Positions 1 to 6,696 of a stretch of DNA of 52,077 nt are shown here, piece by piece. The stretch is taken from positions 1-52,077 of the IMG/VR virus record IMGVR_UViG_3300013772_000008. One strand, 5' to 3'. Made by a program: the position numbers and the translations under genes. Under the pieces are notes generated by a model. It had not been told where the DNA came from. It did not search any database and saw nothing but the letters and a program-made list of their open reading frames with translations. Numbering within the stretch: the stretch's first letter is position 1; every line of letters begins with the position of its first letter. Source of the DNA: a virus.

Positions 1-710
1 CCCGCCGTAACCAGAATCGAGATCGCCTCGCCAGTCGAACTGGCACTGAAACTAACTAACTCGGTGCCTGATGCTCCGGCCGCACCCAACAGTAGATGCC
101 CGAGCGCCACTTCGGCTTTATGCGTAGTGCCGAGCGCGTTGCTTACGTCGCCGTCAATCGTGATCGCGCTGGAGGACGCAACAGCGGCGGCATTGTTCAG
201 CCCCACGGCGCCGATATACATCCAGCCAGCGTCGGTCGATGTCAACGACTCCAACGTGACGCTGGTGACAGCCCCGATTTGCTCGCCGGTCCCGACTACC
301 GAGATCGTGCCGCTGGGGCCACCAGTTATGACCTGGCAGACCGCCGCGCAGTCGGTCGCGGTCACGGTGAAAGAGGCACCCTCGGTGCCATCGGCCAGTC
401 GTGTCAGAATGAAGACTTTGCAGTTGGTGGTTCCGGCTAGGCTCGCCGCTGTGGTAAAGCCGGTAATGGTGCAGGTAGCGGTCGTGCTGTGTGTAGAAAC
501 GGCAAAGACGATCAGGTCGCCCGCGACCGTTCCCGTGGGGTTGTTGACGACAGGATTAGTGCCGGTACCCGTCGTGGCAGTCCGTACGGAGAGCCCCGTA
601 ACCGCGTCGAGCGCCCTGGTAAGGAGCTGGCTTACGGCCGCAGCGGGCGCGACAACCGAGCCAGCTCCGGCCAGTGGCAGCGTGGCTCTCGTGTACGTCT
701 GAGACGGCAC
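1..710 (-). CDS. N-terminal part of an 804-residue repeat-rich tail fibre-like protein (continues at 51979-50274)
   Basis: The frame opens at a GTG at 710 with GGAGGAG about five bases upstream, just after the stop of the previous gene at 726. It stays open to the window edge and, through the end overlap, continues to a stop at 50274, giving 804 residues. This first part (about 230 residues) is not repetitive, is rich in Ser, Thr, Gly and Val, has four cysteines, and shows no signal peptide or membrane span. It looks like a virion attachment domain ahead of the repetitive part. The place in the operon, after the tail-tip and lysis genes and beside other beta-rich small proteins, suggests a tail fibre or surface appendage. 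The function is inferred from position and composition only. Confidence 0.7.
   Translation of the reverse strand, partial: MPSQTYTRATLPLAGAGSVVAPAAAVSQLLTRALDAVTGLSVRTATTGTGTNPVVNNPTGTVAGDLIVFAVSTHSTTATCTITGFTTAASLAGTTNCKVFILTRLADGTEGASFTVTATDCAAVCQVITGGPSGTISVVGTGEQIGAVTSVTLESLTSTDAGWMYIGAVGLNNAAAVASSSAITIDGDVSNALGTTHKAEVALGHLLLGAAGASGTELVSFSASSTGEAISILVTA
2..99. repeat. Terminal direct repeat, left copy
   Basis: These 98 bases are identical to 51980-52077; base 1 (c) differs from 51979 (g). An exact repeat confined to the two window ends, inside a gene whose frame is continuous across the join, is what assembly of a circular or circularly permuted molecule gives. It is probably an assembly overlap, not a biological terminal repeat. 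Confidence 0.93.
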
Positions 711-725
711 GATTGCTCCTCCGCG

Positions 726-1154
726 TTACTCGCGGGTCGTTACGTAAATGTCCGCGGCGGAGGTGGCGGTCAGATTCCAGATAATCAAACTGCTAGAGAC
801 TGGTATCACCAGCCCCGGAAAAGCGAATTGCAGGATGATACCGTTGCCGATTGCTGCCGGTATGGAGATACGCCGCATGAAGTTCGCCGGGATCGTCGGC
901 CCCGTACCCCACGCTATGGCGATGGTCGCGGTCATCGGATCGCCGATGTCATACGGTAACAGCGTAATCGGCGCGGTGGGAGTGACGCCAATCGCTGCCG
1001 GTCTGCCAATGCCGAAAGTGCTGGCGGTTGCGGCAGCAATGAAAATGCCGATCTCCTCTACATAGGCGCGGTCGGTTGCGGCCGTCCGCAGTTCCCAAGT
1101 CGCCGCCCCAGTGGTAGTGTTGCTGGTTCGCACTGCAAGTGCGCCATGAGCCAT
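726..1154 (-). CDS. Putative virion (tail tip or fibre) protein
   Basis: 142 residues, ATG preceded by AAAAGGAG at good spacing. The protein is beta-rich and hydrophobic-polar alternating, with no membrane span, no cysteines and no known catalytic motif. N-terminal residues 1-40 (MAHGALAVRTSNTTTGAATW and following) look like a small beta-sandwich. It lies between a 80-residue beta protein and the 804-residue repetitive protein in the terminal part of the late operon, where fibres and decoration proteins normally sit. Family not recognised. Confidence 0.6.
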   Translation of the reverse strand: MAHGALAVRTSNTTTGAATWELRTAATDRAYVEEIGIFIAAATASTFGIGRPAAIGVTPTAPITLLPYDIGDPMTATIAIAWGTGPTIPANFMRRISIPAAIGNGIILQFAFPGLVIPVSSSLIIWNLTATSAADIYVTTRE

Positions 1155-1198
1155 AGTTCGTACTCCTTTTCAGATATCGAATGCTGCTACGAGTGCCA

Positions 1199-1441
1199 TT
1201 AGGGGCAGCTCCAGGCCAGATTAGCGTTAGCGACAACCACCGTGATGCCGTTGGGCACGGCAAAGGTCGTTGTGCCGGGCGCAAACGTGAGCGAATTCCC
1301 GTTGACGGTAACCGGCACGGGGGCTGGGCTATTGTTGACGACTGTCGCTGATGCGACCGCGCCATTGGCGTCGTTGTAGGTCAGTGAGACGGACAGAGTA
1401 CCGTCCCAGAGAGCGCCAATCGCAACCGTTTGTGTCGCCAA
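1199..1441 (-). CDS. Small beta-rich protein, probably virion-associated
   Basis: 80 residues starting at a TTG; an AAGGAG lies 13 bases upstream, which is long. An in-frame TAA lies just upstream, so no earlier start is possible. The sequence is Ala/Val/Thr/Asn rich and looks like a single immunoglobulin-like beta domain. It follows the displaced 3' end of the tail gene at 1462-1506, so before the cassette insertion it was the direct neighbour of the gene now at 2270-3028. Function unknown. Confidence 0.5.
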   Translation of the reverse strand: MATQTVAIGALWDGTLSVSLTYNDANGAVASATVVNNSPAPVPVTVNGNSLTFAPGTTTFAVPNGITVVVANANLAWSCP

Positions 1442-1461
1442 CCGTCGTGTTTACTCCTTGT

Positions 1462-1506
1462 TTAGCTCATCTGGACCGTGAGATTCCCCGAGGGGATGCT
1501 GGTTTG
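1462..1506 (-). pseudogene. Displaced original 3' end of the tail gene at 2270-3028
   Basis: Read leftward this encodes QTSIPSGNLTVQMS and TAA. The intact gene ends [15 protein letters not shown] and TGA at 2270-2317. The last seven residues are identical, but five of those seven codons (AAT/AAC, CTC/CTT, GTC/GTA, AGC/TCC and the Ile/Pro codons nearby) and the stop codon differ. The fragment has no start and stops abruptly at the promoter of the HNH cassette. It is best explained as the native C-terminus cut off when the cassette entered. Confidence 0.8.
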
Positions 1507-1520
1507 CCTATTGGAATGGA

Positions 1521-1536
1521 TGGTACAATTAGTACC
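1521..1536 (+). promoter_or_regulatory. Extended -10 promoter and palindrome for the HNH gene at 1561
   Basis: TGGTACAAT (TG, one base, TACAAT) at 1521-1529 is followed 31 bases later by the start codon. No good -35 box is seen, as expected for an extended -10 element. The -10 lies within the perfect inverted repeat GGTAC-AATTA-GTACC (1522-1536), a possible operator. Confidence 0.5.
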
Positions 1537-1560
1537 AGACATACCGTAGGAAGGTGATCG

Positions 1561-2289
1561 ATGGGTCGGATATGTTTGCCCGCATGCATCTGCACTGTCT
1601 GCGGGCAAAGCTTTCATCAACAGAGCCATACGTCCGGCGCCTACTGCAGCCGCGCATGCTATGAACGAATGCGTACTGACTTTCCGGCGCGTTTCTGGGA
1701 CAAGGTCAATCGCGGCGCTGCTAACGCTTGTTGGCCATGGACCGCGTGCTGCTTTCCCAATGGCTACGGGCAGATCTGCAGCAAGGGGAAAGCTAGAGGG
1801 GCACATCGCGTTGCTTGGGAACTGACATACGGGACGATCCCGTCCAACATGAGCGTCTGCCATACGTGTGATAACCGACGATGTGTCAACCCTGGGCATC
1901 TGTTTCTGGGAACTACGACAGAGAATATGCAAGATGCCGCCGTCAAAGGCCGAACGCTTGCTGGAGATCGGCACTGGAGCCGCCGCATGCCGGAGCGGCT
2001 TGCGCGAGGAGACGCGCATCCTTCGCGAGTGCATCCTGAGCGGGTGGCCCGCGGACTGCAATCCGGTGTCCATACCCATCCCGAGCGTTACCCGCGCGGA
2101 GAGGCCAAGCCCAACACGAAGTTGACTAACGTACAGGTAATCGAGATGCGCCATGAGCGGCAGGCAGGAATGACCCTCAAGGCCCTCGCCCACCGCTATG
2201 GCGTCGGCATCTCTACCATACATCGCATCGTGACCGGTCAAACGTGGCAATCTATTACGTCTCCGGCTATCAGGACATCTGTACCGTAA
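1561..2289 (+). CDS. HNH homing-type endonuclease, cassette 1
   Basis: 242 residues, ATG preceded by AGGAAGGTG. An N-terminal Cys-rich zinc-binding segment (residues 9-33, CxxC and CxxxC) is followed by an HNH_3-type core: AHR at 81-83, [19 protein letters not shown] at about 99-117. A linker with HPER-V/Y repeats (residues 140-170) leads to a C-terminal helix-turn-helix (about 178-225: [20 protein letters not shown]) that would read the target DNA. It is on the opposite strand to its neighbours and overlaps the last 20 bases of the tail gene it faces. With its own promoter and a duplicated target 3' end on its far side, it fits a self-contained homing cassette. Nuclease activity is inferred from the family. 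Confidence 0.88.
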   Translation: MGRICLPACICTVCGQSFHQQSHTSGAYCSRACYERMRTDFPARFWDKVNRGAANACWPWTACCFPNGYGQICSKGKARGAHRVAWELTYGTIPSNMSVCHTCDNRRCVNPGHLFLGTTTENMQDAAVKGRTLAGDRHWSRRMPERLARGDAHPSRVHPERVARGLQSGVHTHPERYPRGEAKPNTKLTNVQVIEMRHERQAGMTLKALAHRYGVGISTIHRIVTGQTWQSITSPAIRTSVP

Positions 2290-3028
2290 GGTTCGAGATA
2301 GGGATACTCGGGGTCTGGTTAGCCCCACTCACCGTTATCGTGCCGGGAGCGCCTGCAGTAACCTGCGCAGCGGTAAACACGCCGGTTGTCGGCTGCGTCA
2401 CCATCGTCAGCGTGTGCGTCTGCCCGACGATATTGTTGTCGAGGAACGTAATCGTGAACGTCGTGCTGGTGGCCGTGAACGCCGTCGCCGTTGGAGTCAC
2501 GGTTACGCTGCCAACTGGCACGCTCGCGAGCCCCAGCGCCTCGATGTACTCAAGCAGCCCCGCGCCAGTCGTGCCAACCGGAATGGCAGCCGTGTTCGTG
2601 CCATCGACCGCAATGACGAACGTACCCGTCGCTGCAGTGGCATTCGTCGCCAATGTGTTGACGGCGTTCGTGCCCTTGAGAGCTCCGAAGTAGTACATGT
2701 TACCGGCTGCGAAGGTGGCGCTGTCGCACACCGCGAAATGGGTAGCGGCCGCTGAATAGGCCGCAGTTGACGCGGGGAACGTAACTACTGCTGAGTTAGC
2801 AATAGAAGTAGGAGTCGCGCCAGTCGGGGCGTTGGCGAACGCAATCACCGTCCGGGCATAGCCCCCGACGTTGCCCACTTCAGGCATCGTCGCGCCTGTC
2901 TGCGAGACCGTTGGCAGCGAGGAGCACAAGCACGCATAGAAGTTCGTTGGGGCTGCGTGCGTGGCGGTGTCGAGTTTTGGGAAACGCTCCAAGTAGATAA
3001 CCTGTGCGAAGTTACTTAGGTTTGCCAT
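2270..3028 (-). CDS. Tail-associated structural protein (GGYAR...THF family)
   Basis: 252 residues, ATG with AAGGAG eight bases upstream. Residues 1-120 follow a pattern common in phage tail or fibre proteins: an N-terminal helix, an 'xxLC-S' segment, GGYARTVI at about 55-62, VVTFPAS, then THFAVCDS and YYFGAL near 97-118. The second half (130-250) is Thr/Val rich and probably a beta domain. The final 15 codons are a diverged replacement of the copy stranded at 1462-1506. It lies directly downstream of a terminator, so it may have its own promoter or depend on read-through. Role in the virion surface or tail tip is inferred from family resemblance and position. Confidence 0.65.
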   Translation of the reverse strand: MANLSNFAQVIYLERFPKLDTATHAAPTNFYACLCSSLPTVSQTGATMPEVGNVGGYARTVIAFANAPTGATPTSIANSAVVTFPASTAAYSAAATHFAVCDSATFAAGNMYYFGALKGTNAVNTLATNATAATGTFVIAVDGTNTAAIPVGTTGAGLLEYIEALGLASVPVGSVTVTPTATAFTATSTTFTITFLDNNIVGQTHTLTMVTQPTTGVFTAAQVTAGAPGTITVSGANQTPSIPISNLTVQMS

Positions 3029-3054
3029 TGGGGTTGCTCCTTATTCGGGGTACG

Positions 3055-3097
3055 AAAAAAGGCCGCCTCCAACACCCGAGAGTGTTGCGAAGCGGCC
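3055..3097 (-). terminator. Rho-independent terminator inside the late region
   Basis: Leftward, a stem GGCCGC with an inner stem CAACAC-loop-GTGTTG closes with GCGGCC and is followed at once by six T. The polarity is right only for minus-strand transcripts. It separates the small genes ending at 3152 from the tail gene starting at 3028. Confidence 0.8.
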
Positions 3098-3151
3098 ACG
3101 CTTGTGTTGCGGTGGACCGGTATTCTGTTTGCGGCTGGATTCAGTATACGG

Positions 3152-3325
3152 CTACGGCGCCGGACCTGTCGCCTGCCGTCGCTCACCGCTGCGCCATTTA
3201 CGCATGATGTCTGCCGCTTTAATCTCGCCCGCCTCGAAATGCAGCACCACCGGGCCCGTCCGCTTCTCGGCGGCAAACGCCTGCAGGGCTTGCATAAGGT
3301 CCGGCGGGAACAGCGGCGGCGGCAT
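3152..3325 (-). CDS. Small hypothetical protein, 57 residues
   Basis: ATG at 3325 overlaps the TAA of the preceding zinc-ribbon gene (TAATG), which supports translational coupling. The sequence starts MPPPLFPPDLMQALQAFAAE and continues as a short alpha/beta protein with a basic end (MRKWRSGERRQ). No cysteines, no membrane span. It is the last gene before the terminator at 3055-3097. Family not recognised. Confidence 0.55.
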   Translation of the reverse strand: MPPPLFPPDLMQALQAFAAEKRTGPVVLHFEAGEIKAADIMRKWRSGERRQATGPAP

Positions 3326-3516
3326 TACTGCTGTTCTCTCGGTGGCCGTGCAGGACGCGGTTTCGCCGCCTTCTTAGCGCGGCATGTCGTCCAGTTGCTT
3401 AAGTCGCGGTGCCAGGTATACAAACCGTTCCGGCCGATGACGGCGGGGGAGGTTAGCAGTCGTCCGCATCGCGCGCAGGTCGGGGGATCGGTCGTAGGAA
3501 TCAGCGGGGTCGGCAT
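3325..3516 (-). CDS. Small zinc-ribbon protein, 63 residues
   Basis: ATG at 3516 with GAGAGGA upstream; an upstream in-frame extension to 3660 overlaps the preceding gene and is less likely. CARCGR at about residues 13-18 and a further Cys near the C-terminal basic tail (RAKKAAKPRPARPPR) suggest a half or degenerate zinc ribbon. It is one of many small Cys-pair proteins in this genome. Function unknown. Confidence 0.55.
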   Translation of the reverse strand: MPTPLIPTTDPPTCARCGRLLTSPAVIGRNGLYTWHRDLSNWTTCRAKKAAKPRPARPPREQQ

Positions 3517-3521
3517 TGTCG

Positions 3522-4295
3522 CTATCCTCTCGGCAGCCAATCCGGATCTTCCGGGACGGCCCACAGCGACCAGGCGCCGCACTTCCACGACGCCGGTGTA
3601 ATCCCGAACTGGGCATACCTCAATCGCCGCCGCTCCACCAGGGCCCGCTGGAATTGCCACGGGAGTTGCGCCAGCGGCGCGGCCGGCAGCTTTGGGCCAC
3701 CGGTACCGTAGGTGGTGACTTTCGGGCGTAGCTCAAGGTCCAGCTCGCGCTGCATCGCGGTGATAACCACCGCTACGTGCGTATCTGGCACCGGTTCAAT
3801 CGCGGGCGGGTCGGCGCCGGGATAGTACGCTGTCGGAGAGTCGAAACCAACTAGCGCGTCGTGAATGTCGCGCATTAACTCGTTCGCCAGGTCCTGGAGC
3901 CCGGTATGCAACATGGGGGTGCGACCAGCGACGCCAAGCGGCAGCTCGCGCAAGGCATCGCGCCCATCGATGAGCCTGAGCGACGTTGCTAGGGCCGCGT
4001 AGGCGGCGCGATAGGTGATGGGTCGCACCAATCCACCGATGAGCACCGTTCCCGCAAATCCTTTGAGCCGTAGGGAATCCGGCGGTACTCCGGGCGAGCC
4101 GTTACGCTCAATCAGTCGCATGAACACGCGTGCACGTCGGCCTGCAAGCGGCGATGGCGGCCCGTCCGGGTTGACGAAATACTCGCGCATCGGTGAGTCC
4201 AACCATGGATGCAGCGGCCCGCCACCATCTCGCAGTATGGGTGCGGAAGGCGGCCCGAACAGTGCGTACGGTCCCCAGCCGACGATAACCGGCAC
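3522..4295 (-). CDS. Hypothetical late-region protein, 257 residues
   Basis: One continuous leftward frame starting MPVIVGWGPYALFGPP. It contains no transmembrane span and no obvious catalytic motif. The middle part (residues 55-130) has an Arg-rich helix-forming segment and the C-terminus is Trp-rich (WSLWAVPEDPDWLP). It sits between the lysis genes and the terminator at 3055. I do not recognise the family; a virion or late accessory protein is the plain reading. Confidence 0.6.
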   Translation of the reverse strand: MPVIVGWGPYALFGPPSAPILRDGGGPLHPWLDSPMREYFVNPDGPPSPLAGRRARVFMRLIERNGSPGVPPDSLRLKGFAGTVLIGGLVRPITYRAAYAALATSLRLIDGRDALRELPLGVAGRTPMLHTGLQDLANELMRDIHDALVGFDSPTAYYPGADPPAIEPVPDTHVAVVITAMQRELDLELRPKVTTYGTGGPKLPAAPLAQLPWQFQRALVERRRLRYAQFGITPASWKCGAWSLWAVPEDPDWLPRG

Positions 4296-4301
4296 GGCTG
4301 C

Positions 4302-4448
4302 TTACGGACTCACGTCAGGTGACGCGGTCCGCCCAGCTTGGTCGGGACAGATCTTGAGCGGATCGGTGTACCTGTCCGGCCACGCGCTGGGTGTCGGCGC
4401 CGGCATCACCGGCGTTTCCACGGGGGTTGCGACGTCTGGGTTAGCCAT
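4302..4448 (-). CDS. Small Pro-rich hypothetical protein, 48 residues
   Basis: Starts MANPDVATPVETPVMPAPTP after GGAGAG; a longer frame to 4535 is open but runs inside the preceding gene. The sequence is Pro/Asp rich and probably unstructured. The start lies two bases after the TAG of the preceding gene. Function unknown. Confidence 0.45.
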   Translation of the reverse strand: MANPDVATPVETPVMPAPTPSAWPDRYTDPLKICPDQAGRTASPDVSP

Positions 4449-4450
4449 CA

Positions 4451-4855
4451 CTACTCTCCTTGCCCGTGCAGCCGCTGAACCACCTCGGCTCTGCCCGGCT
4501 GCGCTATAGGCTCCTCTGCATCTGGTAGTGGACACACACCACCGTTGAGCGCGAATCTCGCCGCGAAGCTCTTCAGTAGGATAAGTGCACCAATCATGAG
4601 CCCGTTGGCATCCTTATCCGCTTGCGGGATGCAATAGTCGATGACCAGGCAGTCGCCCCTCGAAAGTTGGAGCACTGCATCGGGACGATTGTCCCGATGG
4701 CAGACATGCAGCGCCTCAGCGATACGATCGTTCAGATCGAGTGACGCCGGCGGAAACATCCACTCGCCTTGCCGCGGGAACTCATGTCTTGTGTACCTTT
4801 GGATCAACCACATCTCGGCGTAGGTGAAGGTTGTGGGAACTGCCGTGTCTGCCAT
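4451..4855 (-). CDS. Hypothetical protein, 134 residues
   Basis: Compact alpha/beta protein beginning MADTAVPTTFTYAEMWLIQR, with a helical centre that includes CHRDNRPDAVLQLSRGDCLV. Two bases separate its ATG from the stop of the upstream holin-like gene, showing co-translation. No membrane span and no known motif. It belongs to the lysis-proximal cluster but has no clear role. Confidence 0.6.
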   Translation of the reverse strand: MADTAVPTTFTYAEMWLIQRYTRHEFPRQGEWMFPPASLDLNDRIAEALHVCHRDNRPDAVLQLSRGDCLVIDYCIPQADKDANGLMIGALILLKSFAARFALNGGVCPLPDAEEPIAQPGRAEVVQRLHGQGE

Positions 4856-4857
4856 TG

Positions 4858-5280
4858 CTATCCTCGTGGTGGCTGCGGTGGCGCCGAATGAGCGGAATCT
4901 ATTGTGCCTTCGATAGCAAATCTACTGCTAAGTACCGCCACGATCGCCGTAGCAGTAGCAATAACCAAGGTCTTAGGTGAATCAGTCGTGGTCCACGTCG
5001 CAAGAAACGTTGTCGCTCCAACCAGCAGTGCGGAAAGCACGGCGCGAATAGCCGCAACCGTGAACGGTGACTTGCCGGGGGGCGCGATCACGCTACGGGT
5101 CACCCACGGCGCGAAGGGACTATATGCGACCGTCGAGGTTGCGCTGCCGCTTGTAGATGTGCCCGGCGCCGCCGCAGCAGCCGGTACCCACACCGGCGGC
5201 AGTCGCTGGATAGCCGGCCCGGGACTGCCCCGTCGCGCTGCCGCCTCTCGTTCCGCCATCTCGGCTTTCGTTCGGGTCAT
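4858..5280 (-). CDS. Putative holin
   Basis: 140 residues. A charged N-terminus (MTRTKAEMAEREAAARR) and a Pro/Ala/Ser linker are followed by two hydrophobic segments at about residues 77-97 (AIRAVLSALLVGATTFLATW) and 104-120 (TLVIATATAIVAVLSSRF), then a short polar tail. This two-span layout and the place directly downstream of the endolysin fit a class II-type holin that would open the membrane for the GH25 enzyme. The start is set by AAAGGGA upstream. The long N-terminal extension is unusual for a holin; another membrane role is possible. Confidence 0.6.
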   Translation of the reverse strand: MTRTKAEMAEREAAARRGSPGPAIQRLPPVWVPAAAAAPGTSTSGSATSTVAYSPFAPWVTRSVIAPPGKSPFTVAAIRAVLSALLVGATTFLATWTTTDSPKTLVIATATAIVAVLSSRFAIEGTIDSAHSAPPQPPRG

Positions 5281-5294
5281 TGTCAGGTTCCCTT

Positions 5295-5405
5295 TCAGCT
5301 CGGCTCATACATGTAACAGTTGTGATTCGGGCATACCAGGCGTCCTGCGCGCGTGGACCAGACCAATACCGTGTGGCAACTGACACAACCTCCGAGGGTC
5401 TTCAC
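5295..5405 (-). CDS. Zinc-ribbon microprotein, 36 residues
   Basis: GTG at 5405 overlaps the endolysin stop (GTGA). The protein has CVSCH near residue 7 and CPNHNC near residue 25, a two-knuckle zinc-ribbon pattern. Fifteen bases later the holin-like gene begins. It extends the GTGA-coupled chain of zinc-ribbon genes from 6607 downwards. Function unknown. Confidence 0.55.
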   Translation of the reverse strand: MKTLGGCVSCHTVLVWSTRAGRLVCPNHNCYMYEPS

Positions 5406-6121
5406 GGTACGAACGGCACGAGCGCCTCCTGCAGTCCTGCCAGGTTCGGTGGATCGCTGGCGATCTGCTTCACCATGTAAATCAGGTCGTTATTGTCGGG
5501 CACCTTCACCACAGGCACCGGCACGCCGTACTGAAGGAACTGATCGATGGTCCCGTTGAAGATGTCCAGGTCTACCGGGCCGCTAATGCCCGGAACCGCA
5601 CCGCTACTACTGTGCTGCCACGCGGCCAAAAACGGCCAAGGGGCCGGAGTCGGCGGTTCTACCGCCTGATAGGACGCGAGCCACAAGCCGTAGTCCGCAA
5701 GCGCCGACGTTTGCAGCCCGTGGGGAACCATGTGCCACATGCCCGAGTAGAACAGCGGCCGACAACCTGCTGCGGCCTCGACATGCTGGAGCCACGTCAG
5801 CGCCCAGCCGGAGAGGTCGCCGGTGGCGTGCTCGTCTTCCATGTCGAGTGCGAGCACATCGCCAGGTTGCAGGTCCGTCACGATCGACAGGAAATAATCG
5901 GCCTCGGCCTCGGGAGTGTTCCGGCTCGGTCGCGCGAAATGGTAGCAGCCACGAGCAAGCCCCGCCGCCTTCATGCCCCGCCAGTTAGCAGCAAAGTACG
6001 GGTCACGGTAGGTTAACCCCTCCGAAGCCTTTGCTATTCCGAACTGGACGCCGCTCGCTGCGACCGCGGGAAAATCGATAACGCCGTTCCAGTTGCTCAC
6101 GTCGATCCCGGGGATGGTCAC
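5402..6121 (-). CDS. Endolysin, GH25 muramidase
   Basis: 239 residues from a GTG at 6121 with AAGGAG upstream; the open frame extends further but that part is the upstream zinc-ribbon gene in another frame. The GH25 fold is clear: GIDVSNWNG at residues 5-13, FGIAKASEG at 27-34, GCYHFARP at 58-65, and the catalytic pair in ALDMED (Asp93, Glu95), then FYSGMW and WLASYQ and the C-terminal DLDIFNG. It would cut the MurNAc-GlcNAc bond of peptidoglycan at lysis. There is no signal peptide, so it should need the neighbouring holin. After about residue 200 a short 35-residue tail may bind the wall. Confidence 0.92.
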   Translation of the reverse strand: MTIPGIDVSNWNGVIDFPAVAASGVQFGIAKASEGLTYRDPYFAANWRGMKAAGLARGCYHFARPSRNTPEAEADYFLSIVTDLQPGDVLALDMEDEHATGDLSGWALTWLQHVEAAAGCRPLFYSGMWHMVPHGLQTSALADYGLWLASYQAVEPPTPAPWPFLAAWQHSSSGAVPGISGPVDLDIFNGTIDQFLQYGVPVPVVKVPDNNDLIYMVKQIASDPPNLAGLQEALVPFVP

Positions 6122-6273
6122 TGCTTCCGCTCCTTGCCTTGAGACAGTATTTTGCAGCCGTATGAGCAATACCGTTTGCCGGCGCGACCCAGGATGTAGG
6201 AATCTCCGAACAGCGGTTCGCCGCACCCGTCGCATATCGGCTGGCGTGGTGCGTACTCAAGCGTTAGCGTCAC
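6118..6273 (-). CDS. Zinc-ribbon microprotein A, 51 residues
   Basis: GTG at 6273 overlaps the stop of the gene before it, and its own TGA overlaps the endolysin GTG (both GTGA). CDGCGEPLFGDSYI and RYCSYGC give a C-x2-C, C-x3-C zinc ribbon almost identical in layout to the next two genes upstream. These look like tandem duplicates. Role unknown; translational coupling ties them to the endolysin. Confidence 0.65.
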   Translation of the reverse strand: MTLTLEYAPRQPICDGCGEPLFGDSYILGRAGKRYCSYGCKILSQGKERKQ

Positions 6274-6422
6274 GGCTTGCCTCCGGGCCCTGCCGCCAGA
6301 AGACGGCACGAGTAAGAACAGAATCGCCGCATTGAGAACAGACTGGGCACGAACGTGTCTCCATACAGCGGTTCACGGCAGTAATCGCAGCGCGGCGGCG
6401 GGCGGTCCTTTACCAGCGTCAC
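6270..6422 (-). CDS. Zinc-ribbon microprotein B, 50 residues
   Basis: GTG start in a GTGA overlap with the gene upstream. CDYCREPLYGDTFV and RRFCSYSC mirror microprotein A (CDGCGEPLFGDSYI, RYCSYGC), so the two are paralogues. The C-terminus is a short Gly/Pro/Lys tail. No other domain. Confidence 0.65.
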   Translation of the reverse strand: MTLVKDRPPPRCDYCREPLYGDTFVPSLFSMRRFCSYSCRLLAAGPGGKP

Positions 6423-6607
6423 GTCGTCACCCGTCCTATTCGCGCCGGCCGAGCCTGCAAGGCACAGAATCCAGAGCAGTACATTCGGTTGTCTTGGCCT
6501 TGGAACGTCGTACCCGCCAACGCTCGCCCGCAATGGCCGCACGTAGCAGGAACCACGGTCCCGGTAGCAATCTGTCCCGTTGTGTAGGTAGCTTTTGTCT
6601 CGCTCAC
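6419..6607 (-). CDS. Zinc-ribbon microprotein C, 62 residues
   Basis: GTG at 6607 overlaps the stop of the 30-residue gene upstream. CGHCGRALAGTTFQG and RMYCSGFC repeat the pattern of microproteins A and B with a longer Thr-rich N-terminus. First of the three-member tandem set. Confidence 0.65.
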   Translation of the reverse strand: MSETKATYTTGQIATGTVVPATCGHCGRALAGTTFQGQDNRMYCSGFCALQARPARIGRVTT

Positions 6608-6696
6608 TGCTTTACTCCCAACCCAGACGCCGCCCGACTCGCAGCGCAGTACTCGCCGTAGGTCAGCCAGACGTGCAGGTGGTCAGGCACCGGCAT
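6604..6696 (-). CDS. Microprotein, 30 residues
   Basis: ATG at 6696 lies inside the last codons of the 303-residue gene and its TGA overlaps the next GTG (GTGA). The sequence starts MPVPDHLHVWLTYGEYCAAS. The coupling on both sides and the codon-tight fit support it, but the length allows no family call. Confidence 0.4.
   Translation of the reverse strand: MPVPDHLHVWLTYGEYCAASRAASGLGVKQ

Noticed and set aside
1505-1560. A group I intron explaining the split tail gene
   Set aside because: The nuclease gene is antisense to the tail gene, and the upstream part of the tail gene already ends with its own in-frame stop, so splicing would not be needed or possible.
1462-2328. A 288-codon leftward frame under the HNH gene ending in NLTVQMS
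   Set aside because: Only its last 14 codons are meaningful (the stranded tail-gene end). The rest is the complement of the HNH gene and has no ribosome site.
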